Shown piece by piece: positions 44,714-54,574 of a stretch of 64,000 nt of DNA. Made by a program: the position numbers and the translations under genes. The notes under the pieces were generated by a model, which made no database searches, was not told where the DNA came from, and saw nothing but the letters and a program-made list of their open reading frames with translations. Origin of the DNA: Verrucomicrobiia bacterium. GTDB taxonomy: Bacteria > Verrucomicrobiota > Verrucomicrobiia > Limisphaerales > UBA9464. Numbering within the stretch: the first letter of the stretch is position 1; the number at the start of each line of letters is the position of its first letter. The stretch spans positions 143,872-207,871 of the forward strand of contig JAHCBB010000007.1 of the NCBI GenBank assembly GCA_019634635.1, read 5' to 3'.

Positions 44714-46327
44714 ATGGCCTGCACCCCCCCGAAAGAAGTGTGGAGTTCCCGCCTGGGCGTGATTCTGGCGGTGGCTGGCAGCGCCGTGGGCCTGGGCAAT
44801 TTTCTCCGCTTTCCCGGACAGGCCGCCCAGTACGGCGGCGGCGCCTTCATGGTCGCCTACTTTGTCTCGCTGCTGATTGTCGGCATCCCCATCTGCTGGA
44901 CCGAATGGACGCTCGGCCGCTACGGCGGCCGGTTCGGTTTCCACTCCACGCCGGGCATCTTTCACGCATTGCTTCGCAATCCCGTGGGCAAATACCTCGG
45001 CGCGATCGGCTTTGTCGTGCCGGTGACGATCTACATGTACTACGTCTACGTCGAGGCGTGGTGCCTCGGCTATGCCGCGAACGCCCTCACCGGACGCCTC
45101 GGCGGGCCGGGCATGAACTACGGCGATTTCTTCGGACGTTTCACGGGGGCGACCGCCGACGGCGTCGCGCTGCACTTCGGCTACGGCGATGTCGGCCTCT
45201 TCCTCGTCCTGGTTTACCTGCTGAATTTCTTCTTCATCTACCGGGGCATCAACCGCGGCATCGAAATCGTCTGCAAGTTTGCCATGCCGGCGCTCATTGC
45301 CATCGCACTGGTCACGCTGGCGCGCGTGCTCACGCTCGGCACACCCGACCCGGCCAAGCCCGACCAGAACGTGCTCAACGGCCTCGGCTACATGTGGAAT
45401 CCGGGCGACATCGCCGGCGGTCTGAAAAATCCGCAGCTTTGGCTCGCCGCCGCCGGACAGATCTTCTTCAGCCTCTCCGTCGGTTTCGGCGTCATCATCA
45501 CCTACGCGAGCTATCTGCGGCGGCGGGACGACGTCGTGCTGTCCGGCCTGACCGCATCGGCCACGAACGAGTTCTGCGAGGTCGGCCTTGGCGGTCTCAT
45601 CACCGTGCCGGCCGCGTTCATGTTCCTCGGCGCTGCCGGCATCGTCGGCCAGGGCACCTTCGGCCTGGGTTTTACCGTCCTGCCCGAAGTGTTCGCACGC
45701 ATGCCGGCAGGCCAGGTGTTCGCCTCGATCTTCTTCCTGCTCCTCTTCCTCGCCGCCATCACCAGCTCACTCTCGATGCTGCAGCCGGGCATTGCCTTTC
45801 TCGAGGAGGGCGTCGGCCTCAACCGCCGCGCCTCGGTCGCCATCCTCGGGCTGGTCACCGCCTTTGGCACCTTGTTCGTGTGGTACTTCTCCGCAAACCT
45901 GAAGGCGCTCGATACGCTGGATTTCTGGGTCGGCACCGTGATGCTTTTCGTGCAGGCCACCCTGCTCATCATCATCTTCGGCTGGGTCGTCGGCGTGAAG
46001 AAGGGCTGGGAGATCGCGCACGAGGGGGCGGAAATGCGCATCCCGGAGATCTTCAAGTTCATCATCAAGTACGTCACCCCGGTCTACCTCGTCACGATCT
46101 TCGGGCTCTTCATCCTCAAAAACGTCTTCGGCTGGAACTTCTCGTTCAGCACCCCGGCGTTCGATCCCACCGGCTACGTGAAGGACCTCTTCGGCGACCC
46201 CCCCAACCAGGTCGCCCGCCTCAGCGTCGGGCTCATCATCATCATGACCCTCTTTTCGCTCCTGCTGGTGAACATCGCCGGCAAGACCTGGGCGAAGCAG
46301 GAGATCAAGGAACTGGAGAACGACTGA
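44714..46327 (+). CDS. Sodium-dependent NSS family transporter
   Basis: A 537-aa symporter of the neurotransmitter:sodium symporter (LeuT-like) fold. The N-terminal signature is [20 protein letters not shown] (unwound helix 1), and the next segment is [20 protein letters not shown]. About twelve hydrophobic helices follow. It imports amino acids or related compounds with sodium. I chose the ATG at 44714 because the longer frame (44351) is antisense to the pseudopilin gene and adds non-family sequence. It is followed 1 nt later by a tiny membrane-protein gene. Confidence 0.85.
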   Translation: MACTPPKEVWSSRLGVILAVAGSAVGLGNFLRFPGQAAQYGGGAFMVAYFVSLLIVGIPICWTEWTLGRYGGRFGFHSTPGIFHALLRNPVGKYLGAIGFVVPVTIYMYYVYVEAWCLGYAANALTGRLGGPGMNYGDFFGRFTGATADGVALHFGYGDVGLFLVLVYLLNFFFIYRGINRGIEIVCKFAMPALIAIALVTLARVLTLGTPDPAKPDQNVLNGLGYMWNPGDIAGGLKNPQLWLAAAGQIFFSLSVGFGVIITYASYLRRRDDVVLSGLTASATNEFCEVGLGGLITVPAAFMFLGAAGIVGQGTFGLGFTVLPEVFARMPAGQVFASIFFLLLFLAAITSSLSMLQPGIAFLEEGVGLNRRASVAILGLVTAFGTLFVWYFSANLKALDTLDFWVGTVMLFVQATLLIIIFGWVVGVKKGWEIAHEGAEMRIPEIFKFIIKYVTPVYLVTIFGLFILKNVFGWNFSFSTPAFDPTGYVKDLFGDPPNQVARLSVGLIIIMTLFSLLLVNIAGKTWAKQEIKELEND

Positions 46328-46328
46328 C

Positions 46329-46484
46329 ATGACCCCCGGCGGCTGGATCAATCTCACCCTCTCGGTCGGCTTCGTGACCCTCCTGTTCGTCTGGTGCCTC
46401 TGGCGCGTGCTGAGCAGTCCCAGGGACCCGCAGAAGCTCGCGCATGTCGAGCCCGTGGACCGCGGCCACGTGGACCGGCGCTGA
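46329..46484 (+). CDS. MetS-like small subunit of the NSS transporter (51 aa)
   Basis: This short frame starts 1 nt after the symporter stop and encodes MTPGGWINLTLSVGFVTLLF followed by VWCLWRVLSSPRD and a charged tail. It is one transmembrane helix (about 7-27) and a cytoplasmic tail. Known NSS transporters of the MetP type use a similarly small partner (MetS), so this may be the same. Its one-base spacing implies coupled translation. It has codon usage like its neighbours and no in-frame stops. It is below the usual length cut-off of gene finders. Confidence 0.65.
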   Translation: MTPGGWINLTLSVGFVTLLFVWCLWRVLSSPRDPQKLAHVEPVDRGHVDRR

Positions 46485-46537
46485 CCCGCCCGCTCCGGCA
46501 ACTCTGGCGCATCGGTTGAACCCGGGCCGGACCGGAT

Positions 46538-48007
46538 TTAGGGATCCGGGATTGCGGTGCCTTCGGATTCGAATTCACGAAAGCTCCCATCGGTGCTGCT
46601 GATGGTCTGGACGGAGCCATCCGCGAGGACGTAGATGCGTTCCCAGCCCTCTCGGAGCGGAATGGCAAACGGACGGATCGGTGGCAGATCCTCCTCTTTC
46701 AGGATCGATTTCGGAATGCGTCGTGCCGTGCGCTCGCGGAGTAGGATCAGGGTGGGTTCGTCAGGGCGCGGGGCGCGAGGATGACCATACACTTCAAAGG
46801 CGTCCGCCATGGGGTCTCCGGACCCCCCGGGGACTCCATCCACGCCCGCGACGGTCAGGGCTTGCTGCCATTCCTCCGGGTTGATCGGCAATTGGTCGCC
46901 GTGGTCCGAGGCGTAGATTCTCGCTGCCAGGCCCATCCGTTTTCCCATCTCGATCGTTTGCTCGCGAAACTGGCGAAATTTCACCTCCTCCAAGAGCCCC
47001 TCGGCGAGGGCTTCAGCGCGCCTCGCGCGTTCCTCAGCGGGAACGGCAGCCTGACGGTCACGTTCCGCCTGTGTCCTGCGAAGTTGCGCCACCTCACCGC
47101 GCAGGCGCAGCAATTCCGCCTGCTCCTCTCGCCGGCGGTCGTCATCCCCGGGCCGCGGAACGTTCGACACCGGCGCGGCGGCCTCGGCGGCCATCAGGCG
47201 GTCGCGGAGGCCCTCGTAATCGTGCGTGAGCCGGTTCCACCGGGCCTGCTGCCACCAAAAGGTTGTTGCCGCAATTGCGGCGACGGCTCCAAGCGCAATC
47301 TGAGATTTCATCAGCACAAAAGATGAAAGCCATGGTGCCGCGGCCGGGGCACCGGCCAGTGCCGCAACGCCAACTGCTGCAGCAAGGGCCGGAGGGGCGG
47401 TCTGGGTGCCGGCCAGCGCGAGGGCGGCGGCAAGCGTCCCATCTCCAGCCGTGATGCCGCGTTGCTGAAACCAGCCGCGCAGGCGGTCCATCGCGCGACG
47501 GACCCGCTTCTGGGCGGCATCGTCACTTGCACCCAGCACGGTGCCCACCTCGGCAAGGGTGCGTCCGGACAGATAACGCAGGATGACGGCCTGCCGGTCC
47601 TGCTCTCCGAGGGACTCGAGGGCGGCGTCCAGCAGCGGTTGCAGCGCAAGGACCCCGGGGTCCAGTTGGGAGGCGTCCGGGGCCTGAACACGGTCCAGCT
47701 CATTCATGGCCATTTGTTCCCGTCGGGTGCGCCGGGCCGCGTTACGGGCCTGCTTCCGGGCTTCCAGCCACGCGCTTCGGTGGAGCCAGCCCGCGAGCAC
47801 GGTGCCGGCGGGCAACCGGCCAGCCTTGCGCGCGAGGAGGCTGAAGACCGCCTGGGTCACATCCTCGGCGGTCCCGGGATCGCCCAGCACCCGCCACGCG
47901 GTGGCCCAGACCAGGTCACAGTGCCGGTGCACGAGCGCTGCAAAGGCGTCCTCGTCGGCCGCCGTGAGATAGCGGTCCAGCAAGTCCCTGTCGGTGGCTT
48001 CATCCAT
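46538..48007 (-). CDS. ECF sigma factor fused to a transmembrane segment and C-terminal pseudopilin-like domain
   Basis: A 489-aa protein. Residues 1 to about 190 are an ECF sigma factor: region 2 (ALVHRHCDLVWATAWRVLGD, then TAEDVTQAVFSLLARKAGRL) and region 4 (LGEQDRQAVILRYLSGRTLA, then EVGTVLGASDDAAQKRVRRA). An Ala-rich hydrophobic segment (about 200-260, for example LAAAVGVAALAGAPAAAPWL and IALGAVAAIAATTFWW) then spans the membrane. A charged coiled-coil and a C-terminal region follow (AARIYASDHGDQLPINPEEW, then GWERIYVLADGSVQTIS), similar in style to PVC pseudopilin tails. A sigma factor tied to the membrane would be released or gated by envelope signals. I chose the ATG at 48007; a GTG three codons upstream is possible. 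Confidence 0.72.
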   Translation of the reverse strand: MDEATDRDLLDRYLTAADEDAFAALVHRHCDLVWATAWRVLGDPGTAEDVTQAVFSLLARKAGRLPAGTVLAGWLHRSAWLEARKQARNAARRTRREQMAMNELDRVQAPDASQLDPGVLALQPLLDAALESLGEQDRQAVILRYLSGRTLAEVGTVLGASDDAAQKRVRRAMDRLRGWFQQRGITAGDGTLAAALALAGTQTAPPALAAAVGVAALAGAPAAAPWLSSFVLMKSQIALGAVAAIAATTFWWQQARWNRLTHDYEGLRDRLMAAEAAAPVSNVPRPGDDDRRREEQAELLRLRGEVAQLRRTQAERDRQAAVPAEERARRAEALAEGLLEEVKFRQFREQTIEMGKRMGLAARIYASDHGDQLPINPEEWQQALTVAGVDGVPGGSGDPMADAFEVYGHPRAPRPDEPTLILLRERTARRIPKSILKEEDLPPIRPFAIPLREGWERIYVLADGSVQTISSTDGSFREFESEGTAIPDP

Positions 48008-48238
48008 GACGCTCACTGCACAATACTCCCGGAACGGACGAAATCCGACACGGGGTGCCGGGATTGGGTTGCTGCAATTCCTCCCCGGACACCACCTCGG
48101 AGCAGGACACACTTGTGGTGACGAGGCTTCAGCCGGCCGGTGCCTGAACGGGCGGACGAAGCCTTCGGTCTCCAGATCCGGTTGCGCGGCTCGTGGATCT
48201 CACGGCCGCACGGTAGCAGGTTGCCACGCCTCCGGGAT

Positions 48239-49789
48239 TTATCGCGACAGCAGGACGGCGCGGAAGTACTCGATTCTGGGACGCTCGCGGAGATTCAACG
48301 AGATCCATGCTTCCGTCGCGAAAACGGCCAGCGAACTTAGGCCGCCCGCAGTGCCATCCGTCAGCCGGCTGATCGGCGCGACGACCAAAGACCAATGGAC
48401 CAGGTTGGTGGAGAAGCCTGGAACATTCCCGGTCACCAACCGTCCGCTGACGGGATGCCGACGGACGCCGTTGCCGAGGTCGGTCGGTTCCGACGGTGGC
48501 GGGGGCGGCCCCTTTAATTGGGTGAGGGTCAGTTCGTTGCCGGACAGTTGAAACCACACGTACCGCGTGTAGGGAAACCATTCTGCCGAGTGCATCGGGC
48601 CAGGGCCTATGTCCAGCCAGAAATCGTCCAGGGAACCCACCAGCAGAAGGTCACCGGATTCCGAAAGCAGCACCCGGCTCAGGGGTACCGGACGTTCGAC
48701 CGTCTCAAATCCGAACTGGCCGGGACTGAAATCCTGGAGCGAGACCACCGGTCGCCCGGAGTGGAGGGTGGAGACGTCGCCGTTGGGGGCAATCCTCCGG
48801 ATCCGATCGGGGCCGTTCTCCTCCTGGTCCACGAGCACAATTGCGTCTTCGGAAGTGATCACTGCGTCGCGGATCTTCGCGAAGCCGGCATTGGTTCCTG
48901 GTCCGTCCCGGACCGGGTTGCCGGGGTATCCGGCCAAGGTCTGGACCCTGACATCGGTCCCGAGAAGGCGGACTGCGCTATTGGCCGGATCCAGAATGAC
49001 CAGTTCGCCGCTGGATCGCTGCCCCGCGAGCGAGACCCCCTCCCCGAATCGCGCGTCCTCCCCGAAACCGTCGCGGAACCCGTTGTGGTAGTCGCCAGCG
49101 ACCCTGGTCTCGCGGAGCGCCAGGGGCGCGGGATCCAGCTGAATCCAGTCAACGGCAACGGCATTCCGGGGCCAGAGGTGGAACCCCTGACCGTGATAGC
49201 CTACATCCCTCGGTCGGGCGTCCGCAACGTGGTCCATGACCAGGCGAAGCTGATGCGGTCCCTCAGTGATCCGAATTCGGGGGAAGACGAGGTTTTCCCG
49301 CACCTCGGTCGGCCCGGTGACATCCTGCCCGTCCAGCTCCAGATGAAGGGTGGCCGGGACCGGATACGTGTCGTAGATCGGATGGAAGCGATCCTCCCGA
49401 ATAAAGACCAGGTAGACGGGCGGACCGGACGTCTTCACCTGGAGGGTATAGGAACCGGTCCCGGTGCAGTGCACCGCGTAACTGAGCCACTCGGAGGACT
49501 TCAGGACCACATTGGTTGGGCCGAAGATCGCGGTGGTCATCTCCTCGTCCGGTCGAAAGGAAATGTAGGGAAAGTCATTGTCGTCGTCGGGCTGGTCACT
49601 TCCCGAGCGATGGAAGCCCACACCTTCACCCCCCAAGTCGAAGAATTCCGCCTCGATGCGTCCCGGAATCGGCAGGGGTGTTCCGAGGAATGGAAGTTGA
49701 GCCTGGAGGATCACCGACTGAAGGACGGCCAAAATTGCGATCTGGATCCAGGGAGGGGATCCGTACCGCTGGTTTTGGGCCTCGAACAC
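48239..49789 (-). CDS. Exported beta-rich protein with carbohydrate-binding-like and NHL-type repeats
   Basis: About 516 aa if the GTG at 49789 is used, which places a hydrophobic leader (WIQIAILAVLQSVILQAQ) near the N-terminus and is preceded by GGTGGG. The frame also extends to an ATG at 49903. The first half looks like a CBM6-like jelly roll (RIEAEFFDLGGEGVGFHRSG, then SSEWLSYAVHCTGTGSYTLQ). The second half has NHL-like propeller repeats (GNPVRDGPGTNAGFAKIRDA, VILDPANSAVRLLGTD). It probably binds glycans at the surface. No enzymatic residues are recognised. Confidence 0.6.
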   Translation of the reverse strand: MFEAQNQRYGSPPWIQIAILAVLQSVILQAQLPFLGTPLPIPGRIEAEFFDLGGEGVGFHRSGSDQPDDDNDFPYISFRPDEEMTTAIFGPTNVVLKSSEWLSYAVHCTGTGSYTLQVKTSGPPVYLVFIREDRFHPIYDTYPVPATLHLELDGQDVTGPTEVRENLVFPRIRITEGPHQLRLVMDHVADARPRDVGYHGQGFHLWPRNAVAVDWIQLDPAPLALRETRVAGDYHNGFRDGFGEDARFGEGVSLAGQRSSGELVILDPANSAVRLLGTDVRVQTLAGYPGNPVRDGPGTNAGFAKIRDAVITSEDAIVLVDQEENGPDRIRRIAPNGDVSTLHSGRPVVSLQDFSPGQFGFETVERPVPLSRVLLSESGDLLLVGSLDDFWLDIGPGPMHSAEWFPYTRYVWFQLSGNELTLTQLKGPPPPPSEPTDLGNGVRRHPVSGRLVTGNVPGFSTNLVHWSLVVAPISRLTDGTAGGLSSLAVFATEAWISLNLRERPRIEYFRAVLLSR

Positions 49790-49899
49790 AATCCCACCGT
49801 AGTCATCCTTTGCGAGCCGTTCAAGGAGCAAGCCGCCCCGTTCCCGGACCCGTCGTACTGGTGCGTCCATTGAGGGCTCACCCTCAATTTGCGCGGAAA

Positions 49900-50352
49900 C
49901 CACGGGTCGAACGGATTCTCGATGTGGAGGTCACCAATCGTGCGGTCGGTTTGCAGATCTTCCGAATAGAGGATGCGCGCTCCGGAGGCGAGCGCATCCA
50001 GATCCAGCAATTCCTGTTGAATCTGGTTCTCAACAGCATGGACGCAATGAACGACGTTCCCACGGAACGCCGGACGCTCGTCATTGAGGTCCGTCGCGCT
50101 CCAGAGTTCACGGTCGAGGTGAGCGTCCGCGACTCCGGCCCGGGGATTTCGGCCCGGAATCTTTCAAGACTCTTCGAGCCATTTTTCTCCACCAAGCCGG
50201 TCGGCATGGGCATCGGACTCATGATCTGCCGCACGATCATCGAGTCGCACGGCGGCAGCCTTCGGGCGGAAAACCATTCCGAAATCGGGGCCTGCCTCAC
50301 ATTCTCCCTGCCGGGGGCCGCCTCCACGGAAGCCGCACCCCGCCCAACGTGA
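49900..50352 (+). pseudogene. Sensor histidine kinase remnant: ATP-binding domain only
   Basis: The frame encodes the kinase catalytic domain: N-box RIQIQQFLLNLVLNSMDAMN, G1 box RDSGPGIS, F box LFEPFFSTK, G2 box GMGIGLMICRTIIESHGG. The dimerisation/phospho-acceptor His domain and all sensor domains are missing upstream: the preceding sequence is the antisense end of the exported-protein gene, and no start codon is convincing. It overlaps the response regulator's start by 4 nt (GTGA), the normal arrangement for a coupled kinase-regulator pair. I read this as a formerly intact gene that lost its 5' half. Confidence 0.65.
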
Positions 50353-50981
50353 AGAACGACCCCGCGAACGACCTGGTGCCCGCCACCGTGCATCTCGTTG
50401 ACGATGACGCGTCCTTTCTCCGGTCGCTCTCACGTCTGCTCAGGGCCTCGGGGTACGCTGTGGTCACCCATCCCTCCGCAAAGGAATTTCTGAAGTCCCT
50501 GCAGCCGGGCACCCGCGGCTGCCTCATCACGGACCTGAGGATGCCGGGCATGGACGGGATGGCTCTTCAGGAGGCGCTGCGGCAGAACGGCAGCCCGCTT
50601 CCGATTCTGTTCCTCACCGGACACGGGGACATTCCGGTCACCGTCCAGGCCATGCGCCGCGGGGCGGAGGATTTCCTCACCAAGGATGCGCCCAGGGATC
50701 AGCTGCTGGGCGCCGTGGATCGCGCCCTGGCCCGAAACGAGCAGGAGCACGCCGAGCGGTCTCGACGGGACGCCTTGCGGCGGCGGTTTGAAACGCTGAG
50801 CCCCCGCGAGTGCGAGGTGCTCCGCGGGGTCTTGCGCGGGAGCCTCAACAAGCAGATCGCCTCGGACCTCGGCATTCACGAACGGACCGTCAAACTCCAC
50901 CGATTCCGTGTCACGACCAAGCTCGGCGTGCATTCCGTGGCGGAGCTGACGCGACTTGCGCAGGACGCGGGATTCCAATAG
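50349..50981 (+). CDS. FixJ/NarL-type two-component response regulator
   Basis: A 210-aa protein. The receiver domain (residues about 13-125) has the acidic pocket D18-D20, phospho-acceptor D62 (LITDLRMPGMDG), T90 and K112. A LuxR-type helix-turn-helix follows (LSPRECEVLRGVLRGSLNKQ, then IASDLGIHERTVKLH). It starts with GTG overlapping the stop of the kinase fragment. With its kinase truncated it may be orphaned or driven by another kinase. All the key receiver residues are intact. The next gene downstream encodes a second receiver domain. Confidence 0.85.
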   Translation: MKNDPANDLVPATVHLVDDDASFLRSLSRLLRASGYAVVTHPSAKEFLKSLQPGTRGCLITDLRMPGMDGMALQEALRQNGSPLPILFLTGHGDIPVTVQAMRRGAEDFLTKDAPRDQLLGAVDRALARNEQEHAERSRRDALRRRFETLSPRECEVLRGVLRGSLNKQIASDLGIHERTVKLHRFRVTTKLGVHSVAELTRLAQDAGFQ

Positions 50982-51107
50982 CGCCGGGTCGGCGTCGGGC
51001 GTCCAGGGTGTCCGCCCTTGAGCACCTTCCCCAAAGGGCAGTAGTCCGGCTCTGCGGCCGCATAGAAGGCTTGCTCCGTGCAGGGATCGGAACCGACCGC
51101 AAGGGTC

Positions 51108-51554
51108 ATGAACGTCGCCGTCGTGGACGACGACGCGAGCCTGTGCCGTTCCTCAAGCCGCCGGCTCCGGGCCGCCGGGCTTCAGCCGGCAACCTACCAC
51201 TCCGCCGGGTCCTTCTTGGATGATGCCCTGCGGCCGCATTTCGACTGCCTCCTGCTGGATGTTCAGCCGGGGGGCATGTCCGGACTTGAACTCAGCCGCC
51301 GCCTGGCGGAACGCAACGACACCACCCCTATCATTTTCATCACCGCCCTGGAGGACCCAGAACTCCGGACGCAGGCCCAGACATTCGGATGTGCCGGCTT
51401 CTTCCGAAAGACCGATCCGGGTTGCCTCGTGGTGGACGCCATTCAAAAGTCCGCCGGCCCTGCGGGCTTCCCTGCCCGCTCACGAACTCCCGCCGGTGAA
51501 TCCAAACCCCACAATGAACCGGCGGCCTGCCGCATCGAACCGAAGCCACTTTGA
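51108..51554 (+). CDS. Stand-alone response regulator receiver (REC) protein
   Basis: A 148-aa protein containing just a receiver domain: acidic DDD at 7-9, phospho-acceptor D51 (CLLLDVQPGGMSGLELS), T79 and K101. The C-terminal ~30 residues are a disordered tail. The GMSG segment replaces the usual PGMDG loop. Single-domain receivers usually relay phosphate or control a partner by contact. I chose the ATG at 51108 (MNVAVVDDDAS) as the first residue of the domain, over 51078. The gap to the next gene is 28 nt, so it is probably co-transcribed with the DUF1254 genes. Confidence 0.75.
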   Translation: MNVAVVDDDASLCRSSSRRLRAAGLQPATYHSAGSFLDDALRPHFDCLLLDVQPGGMSGLELSRRLAERNDTTPIIFITALEDPELRTQAQTFGCAGFFRKTDPGCLVVDAIQKSAGPAGFPARSRTPAGESKPHNEPAACRIEPKPL

Positions 51555-51582
51555 TTCCTCGAAGAACACTCAGGACTCGACC

Positions 51583-53043
51583 ATGAAACCAATCAGCAAG
51601 GAACTCACAAACGCGGCCTTGACCGCAGCGCTCACCCTGTCCGGGATCACCGGCAACCTGCCCGGGAGCAACGCCCACGCGCAGCCGGCAGCCGGCGCTG
51701 CGCCGGGCCTTGCCGAAACCCAGGTCATCGCCGAGGCAGGCTTCATCTACGGACTGCCCATCGTGATGAACTACGCGGTGATGTATGCATACTCCGTGGA
51801 CAGGAATTCCGGCCAGTTCAAGGCCCCGTTCAACCAGATCCTCAACGAGCCGCGGGTGTTTACCTACAAGGATACGGCCATCATCACGCCCAACAGCGAC
51901 ACGCCCTATTCCCTCGCCTGGCTTGATCTGCGCGCCGAACCCATCGTGCTGTCCGTTCCCGCGGTGGAACGAACCCGGTATTACTCGGTGATGCTCACCG
52001 ACGGCAACACCTTCAACTACGGCTACATCGGCAGCCGTGCCACGGGCAATGAACCGGGCGACTATCTGGTCGTCGGACCTGACTGGAGGGGCGAGACTCC
52101 GCCGGGCATCAAGCAGGTCTTCCGGTCCGGCACACAATTCTCCCTGGCGGCCTACCGCACCCAACTCATCAACCCGGCGGACATGCCCAATGTGATCAAG
52201 GTTCAGTCCGGCTACCTGGTGCGGCCGCTTTCCCAATACCTGAACCGGCCCGCCCCGTCCGCCGCGCCGGCCGTCGAGTTCCCGCCCATCAATGACGCGA
52301 TGGCGAAGACGAACTTCTTCTCGTATCTCGACTTCGCCCTGCAATTCGCGCCACCGGGACCGGAGGAAATGGAGATGCGCGCCCAACTGGCCCGCCTCGG
52401 CATCGGCGCCGGCAAGACCTTCAATTTTGAAGACCTTGATGCCGCCCATAAGGCCGCGATCGGGCGGGCCATGAAGGAAGGCGCGGAGAAGGTCGAGCGT
52501 TACCTCTCCGCGGGGCAGAAGAACATCAATGGGTGGGAAGTCGGCTCATTGTTTGGCGACCGCGCCTTCTTCAACGGCGACTGGTTGAAACGCGCCGCCG
52601 CCGCCAAGGGCGGCATCTACGGCAATGACGCCGTCGAAGCCATGTATCCCCTGACCAAGTCGCTGCCAAATGGCGAACTGCTCGACGGCAGCAAGCACGA
52701 CTACACCCTCACCTTCCCCGCCGGCCAGTTCCCACCCGTCAACGCCTTCTGGTCCGTGACGATGTATGACGGCAGGACGCAGCTGCTCATCGAGAACCCG
52801 ATCAACCGCTACCTCATCAATTCCCCGATGCTGCCCGGTATGAAGATGAATCCGGACGGCTCGTTGACGATGTACCTCCAGAGCAAATCTCCCGGCGCCG
52901 ACAACGAATCCAATTGGCTGCCCGCGCCCGACGGACCGATTTATCTCGTCATGCGCCTTTACTGGCCCAGGACCGAAACCCCTTCGATCCTGCCGCCCGG
53001 TGCAGGCACCTGGGCGCCGCCAGCGCTTCAAGTCGCGCGGTAA
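51583..53043 (+). CDS. DUF1254/DUF1214 domain exported protein (paralogue 1)
   Basis: A 486-aa protein with a signal peptide (LTLSGITGNLPGSNAHAQ). The N-terminal DUF1254 region has ITPNSDTPYSLAWLDLRAEP and a run of beta structure, and the C-terminal DUF1214 region has NAFWSVTMYDGRTQLLIENP, then NRYLINS. Catalytic role unknown; the pair of domains is common in exported bacterial proteins. It is followed by a related gene, and preceded closely by two response regulators, which may control it. The ATG at 51583 is well placed after a short spacer. Confidence 0.82.
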   Translation: MKPISKELTNAALTAALTLSGITGNLPGSNAHAQPAAGAAPGLAETQVIAEAGFIYGLPIVMNYAVMYAYSVDRNSGQFKAPFNQILNEPRVFTYKDTAIITPNSDTPYSLAWLDLRAEPIVLSVPAVERTRYYSVMLTDGNTFNYGYIGSRATGNEPGDYLVVGPDWRGETPPGIKQVFRSGTQFSLAAYRTQLINPADMPNVIKVQSGYLVRPLSQYLNRPAPSAAPAVEFPPINDAMAKTNFFSYLDFALQFAPPGPEEMEMRAQLARLGIGAGKTFNFEDLDAAHKAAIGRAMKEGAEKVERYLSAGQKNINGWEVGSLFGDRAFFNGDWLKRAAAAKGGIYGNDAVEAMYPLTKSLPNGELLDGSKHDYTLTFPAGQFPPVNAFWSVTMYDGRTQLLIENPINRYLINSPMLPGMKMNPDGSLTMYLQSKSPGADNESNWLPAPDGPIYLVMRLYWPRTETPSILPPGAGTWAPPALQVAR

Positions 53044-53119
53044 ACAGGCAAACCGAAGCGTCCCGTGCGCCCCCCACCCGAGAAACAACGAAAGCCCCGA
53101 AGGTTTTGCCTCCATAACC

Positions 53120-54574
53120 ATGAAGAGAACATCCCCGCACATTATGAAACCATTGACTCGCAGCAGCTTCCACCAAGCGCTCGCAGCCTGTGTCGCTCTG
53201 ATCACCGGCTTCACTCCAATTCAAGCCAGGGAGAACGTCTTTGAGGCGGTCCACGACGGGGTGGAAGCCTATGTTTACGGCTACCCGCTGGTGACGATGG
53301 AAGTGACCCGTCGCGTGATGACCAACGTCCGCGAGCCCGCGGGTTCGCGGGCCCCCATGGGACAGTTCGTCCGGATGCGCCACTATCCGGATGCCAGCTA
53401 TCGCGACGTGACTGCTCCGAACGCAGACACCCTATACACCACGGCGTGGATTGACGTGGGACGGGAGCCGTGGGTGTTGAGCCTGCCGGACGCGAACGAC
53501 CGCTATTACCTGTTCCCGATGCTCAGCGGTTGGACGGAAGTCTTCCAGGTTCCGGGCAAACGGACCACCGGCACCGGCGCACAAACCCATGCCATCACCG
53601 GGCCGGGCTGGAAGGGCACGTTGCCGCCGGGCGTGACGGAATACAAGTCTCCCACGGCCATGGTCTGGCTGCTCGGCCGCATCTATTGCACCGGCACCCC
53701 CGAGGACTATGCCGCCGTCCACAAGCTCCAGGACGAAATTACCGTGGTGCCGCTCAGCGCCTATGGCAGGCCCTACACACCGCCGGCCGGAACGGTGGAT
53801 CCCTCGCTGGACATGAAGACGGCGGTGCGGGAACAGGTCAACGCCCTCAGTGCCGGGGACTACTTCAACCTGCTCGCCCGGTTGATGAAGGACAATCCAC
53901 CCGCCGCCGACGACGGGCCGGTCCTCGCGAAGATGGCGAAATTGGGAATCGTCCCCGGCCAGCCGTTTGACGGAAGCAGGCTCGACCCGCTGGCGAAGGA
54001 GGCCTTCTCCATGGTTCCGAAGATTGCCAACGAGAAGATCATGGCGTGGTTGAAGGCGGGGATTCTCGCCGGCGACAGCCGGCTGGAACATGGGTGGCTC
54101 TTCACGACCAAGACCGGCGAGTACGGCGTGAACTACCTGCAACGCGCCCTGATCACCGCCATCGGTCTTGGGGCGAATCGTCCGCAGGACGCGGTCTATC
54201 CCACGTCCGAAGGCCCGAACGTCGTCGAGTCCTATACCGGGGCGAAAAAGTACGTGATGCACTTCCCCAAGGGCCAGCTCCCGCCCGCCGAGGGCTTCTG
54301 GTCGTTGACGATGTACGACAAGGATTACTTCTTTGTGAACAATCCGCTCAACCGTTACAGCATCAGCGCCCGCCAGAACCTGAAGCCCAACGCGGACGGC
54401 TCCGTGGACCTTTACATCCAGAACGAAAGCCCCGGCGCCGACTGGGACTCCAACTGGCTGCCCGCACCCAAGGACCAGTTCATCCTTATGTTGCGGCTCT
54501 ACTGGCCGCAGGTGACCCCGCCATCCCTCCTCGACGGCACCTGGAAGATCCCGCAGGTGAAGGCGGTCGAGTGA
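53120..54574 (+). CDS. DUF1254/DUF1214 domain exported protein (paralogue 2)
   Basis: A 484-aa homologue of the preceding gene with the same two domains: TAPNADTLYTTAWIDVGREP and EGFWSLTMYDKDYFFVNNPL, then NRYSIS. A signal peptide ends near residue 36 (ITGFTPIQARE). The two differ enough to be old duplicates rather than recent ones. ATGs at 53120 and 53144 are both possible; both give a leader. The gap to paralogue 1 is 76 nt, and both probably share a transcript. Confidence 0.82.
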   Translation: MKRTSPHIMKPLTRSSFHQALAACVALITGFTPIQARENVFEAVHDGVEAYVYGYPLVTMEVTRRVMTNVREPAGSRAPMGQFVRMRHYPDASYRDVTAPNADTLYTTAWIDVGREPWVLSLPDANDRYYLFPMLSGWTEVFQVPGKRTTGTGAQTHAITGPGWKGTLPPGVTEYKSPTAMVWLLGRIYCTGTPEDYAAVHKLQDEITVVPLSAYGRPYTPPAGTVDPSLDMKTAVREQVNALSAGDYFNLLARLMKDNPPAADDGPVLAKMAKLGIVPGQPFDGSRLDPLAKEAFSMVPKIANEKIMAWLKAGILAGDSRLEHGWLFTTKTGEYGVNYLQRALITAIGLGANRPQDAVYPTSEGPNVVESYTGAKKYVMHFPKGQLPPAEGFWSLTMYDKDYFFVNNPLNRYSISARQNLKPNADGSVDLYIQNESPGADWDSNWLPAPKDQFILMLRLYWPQVTPPSLLDGTWKIPQVKAVE

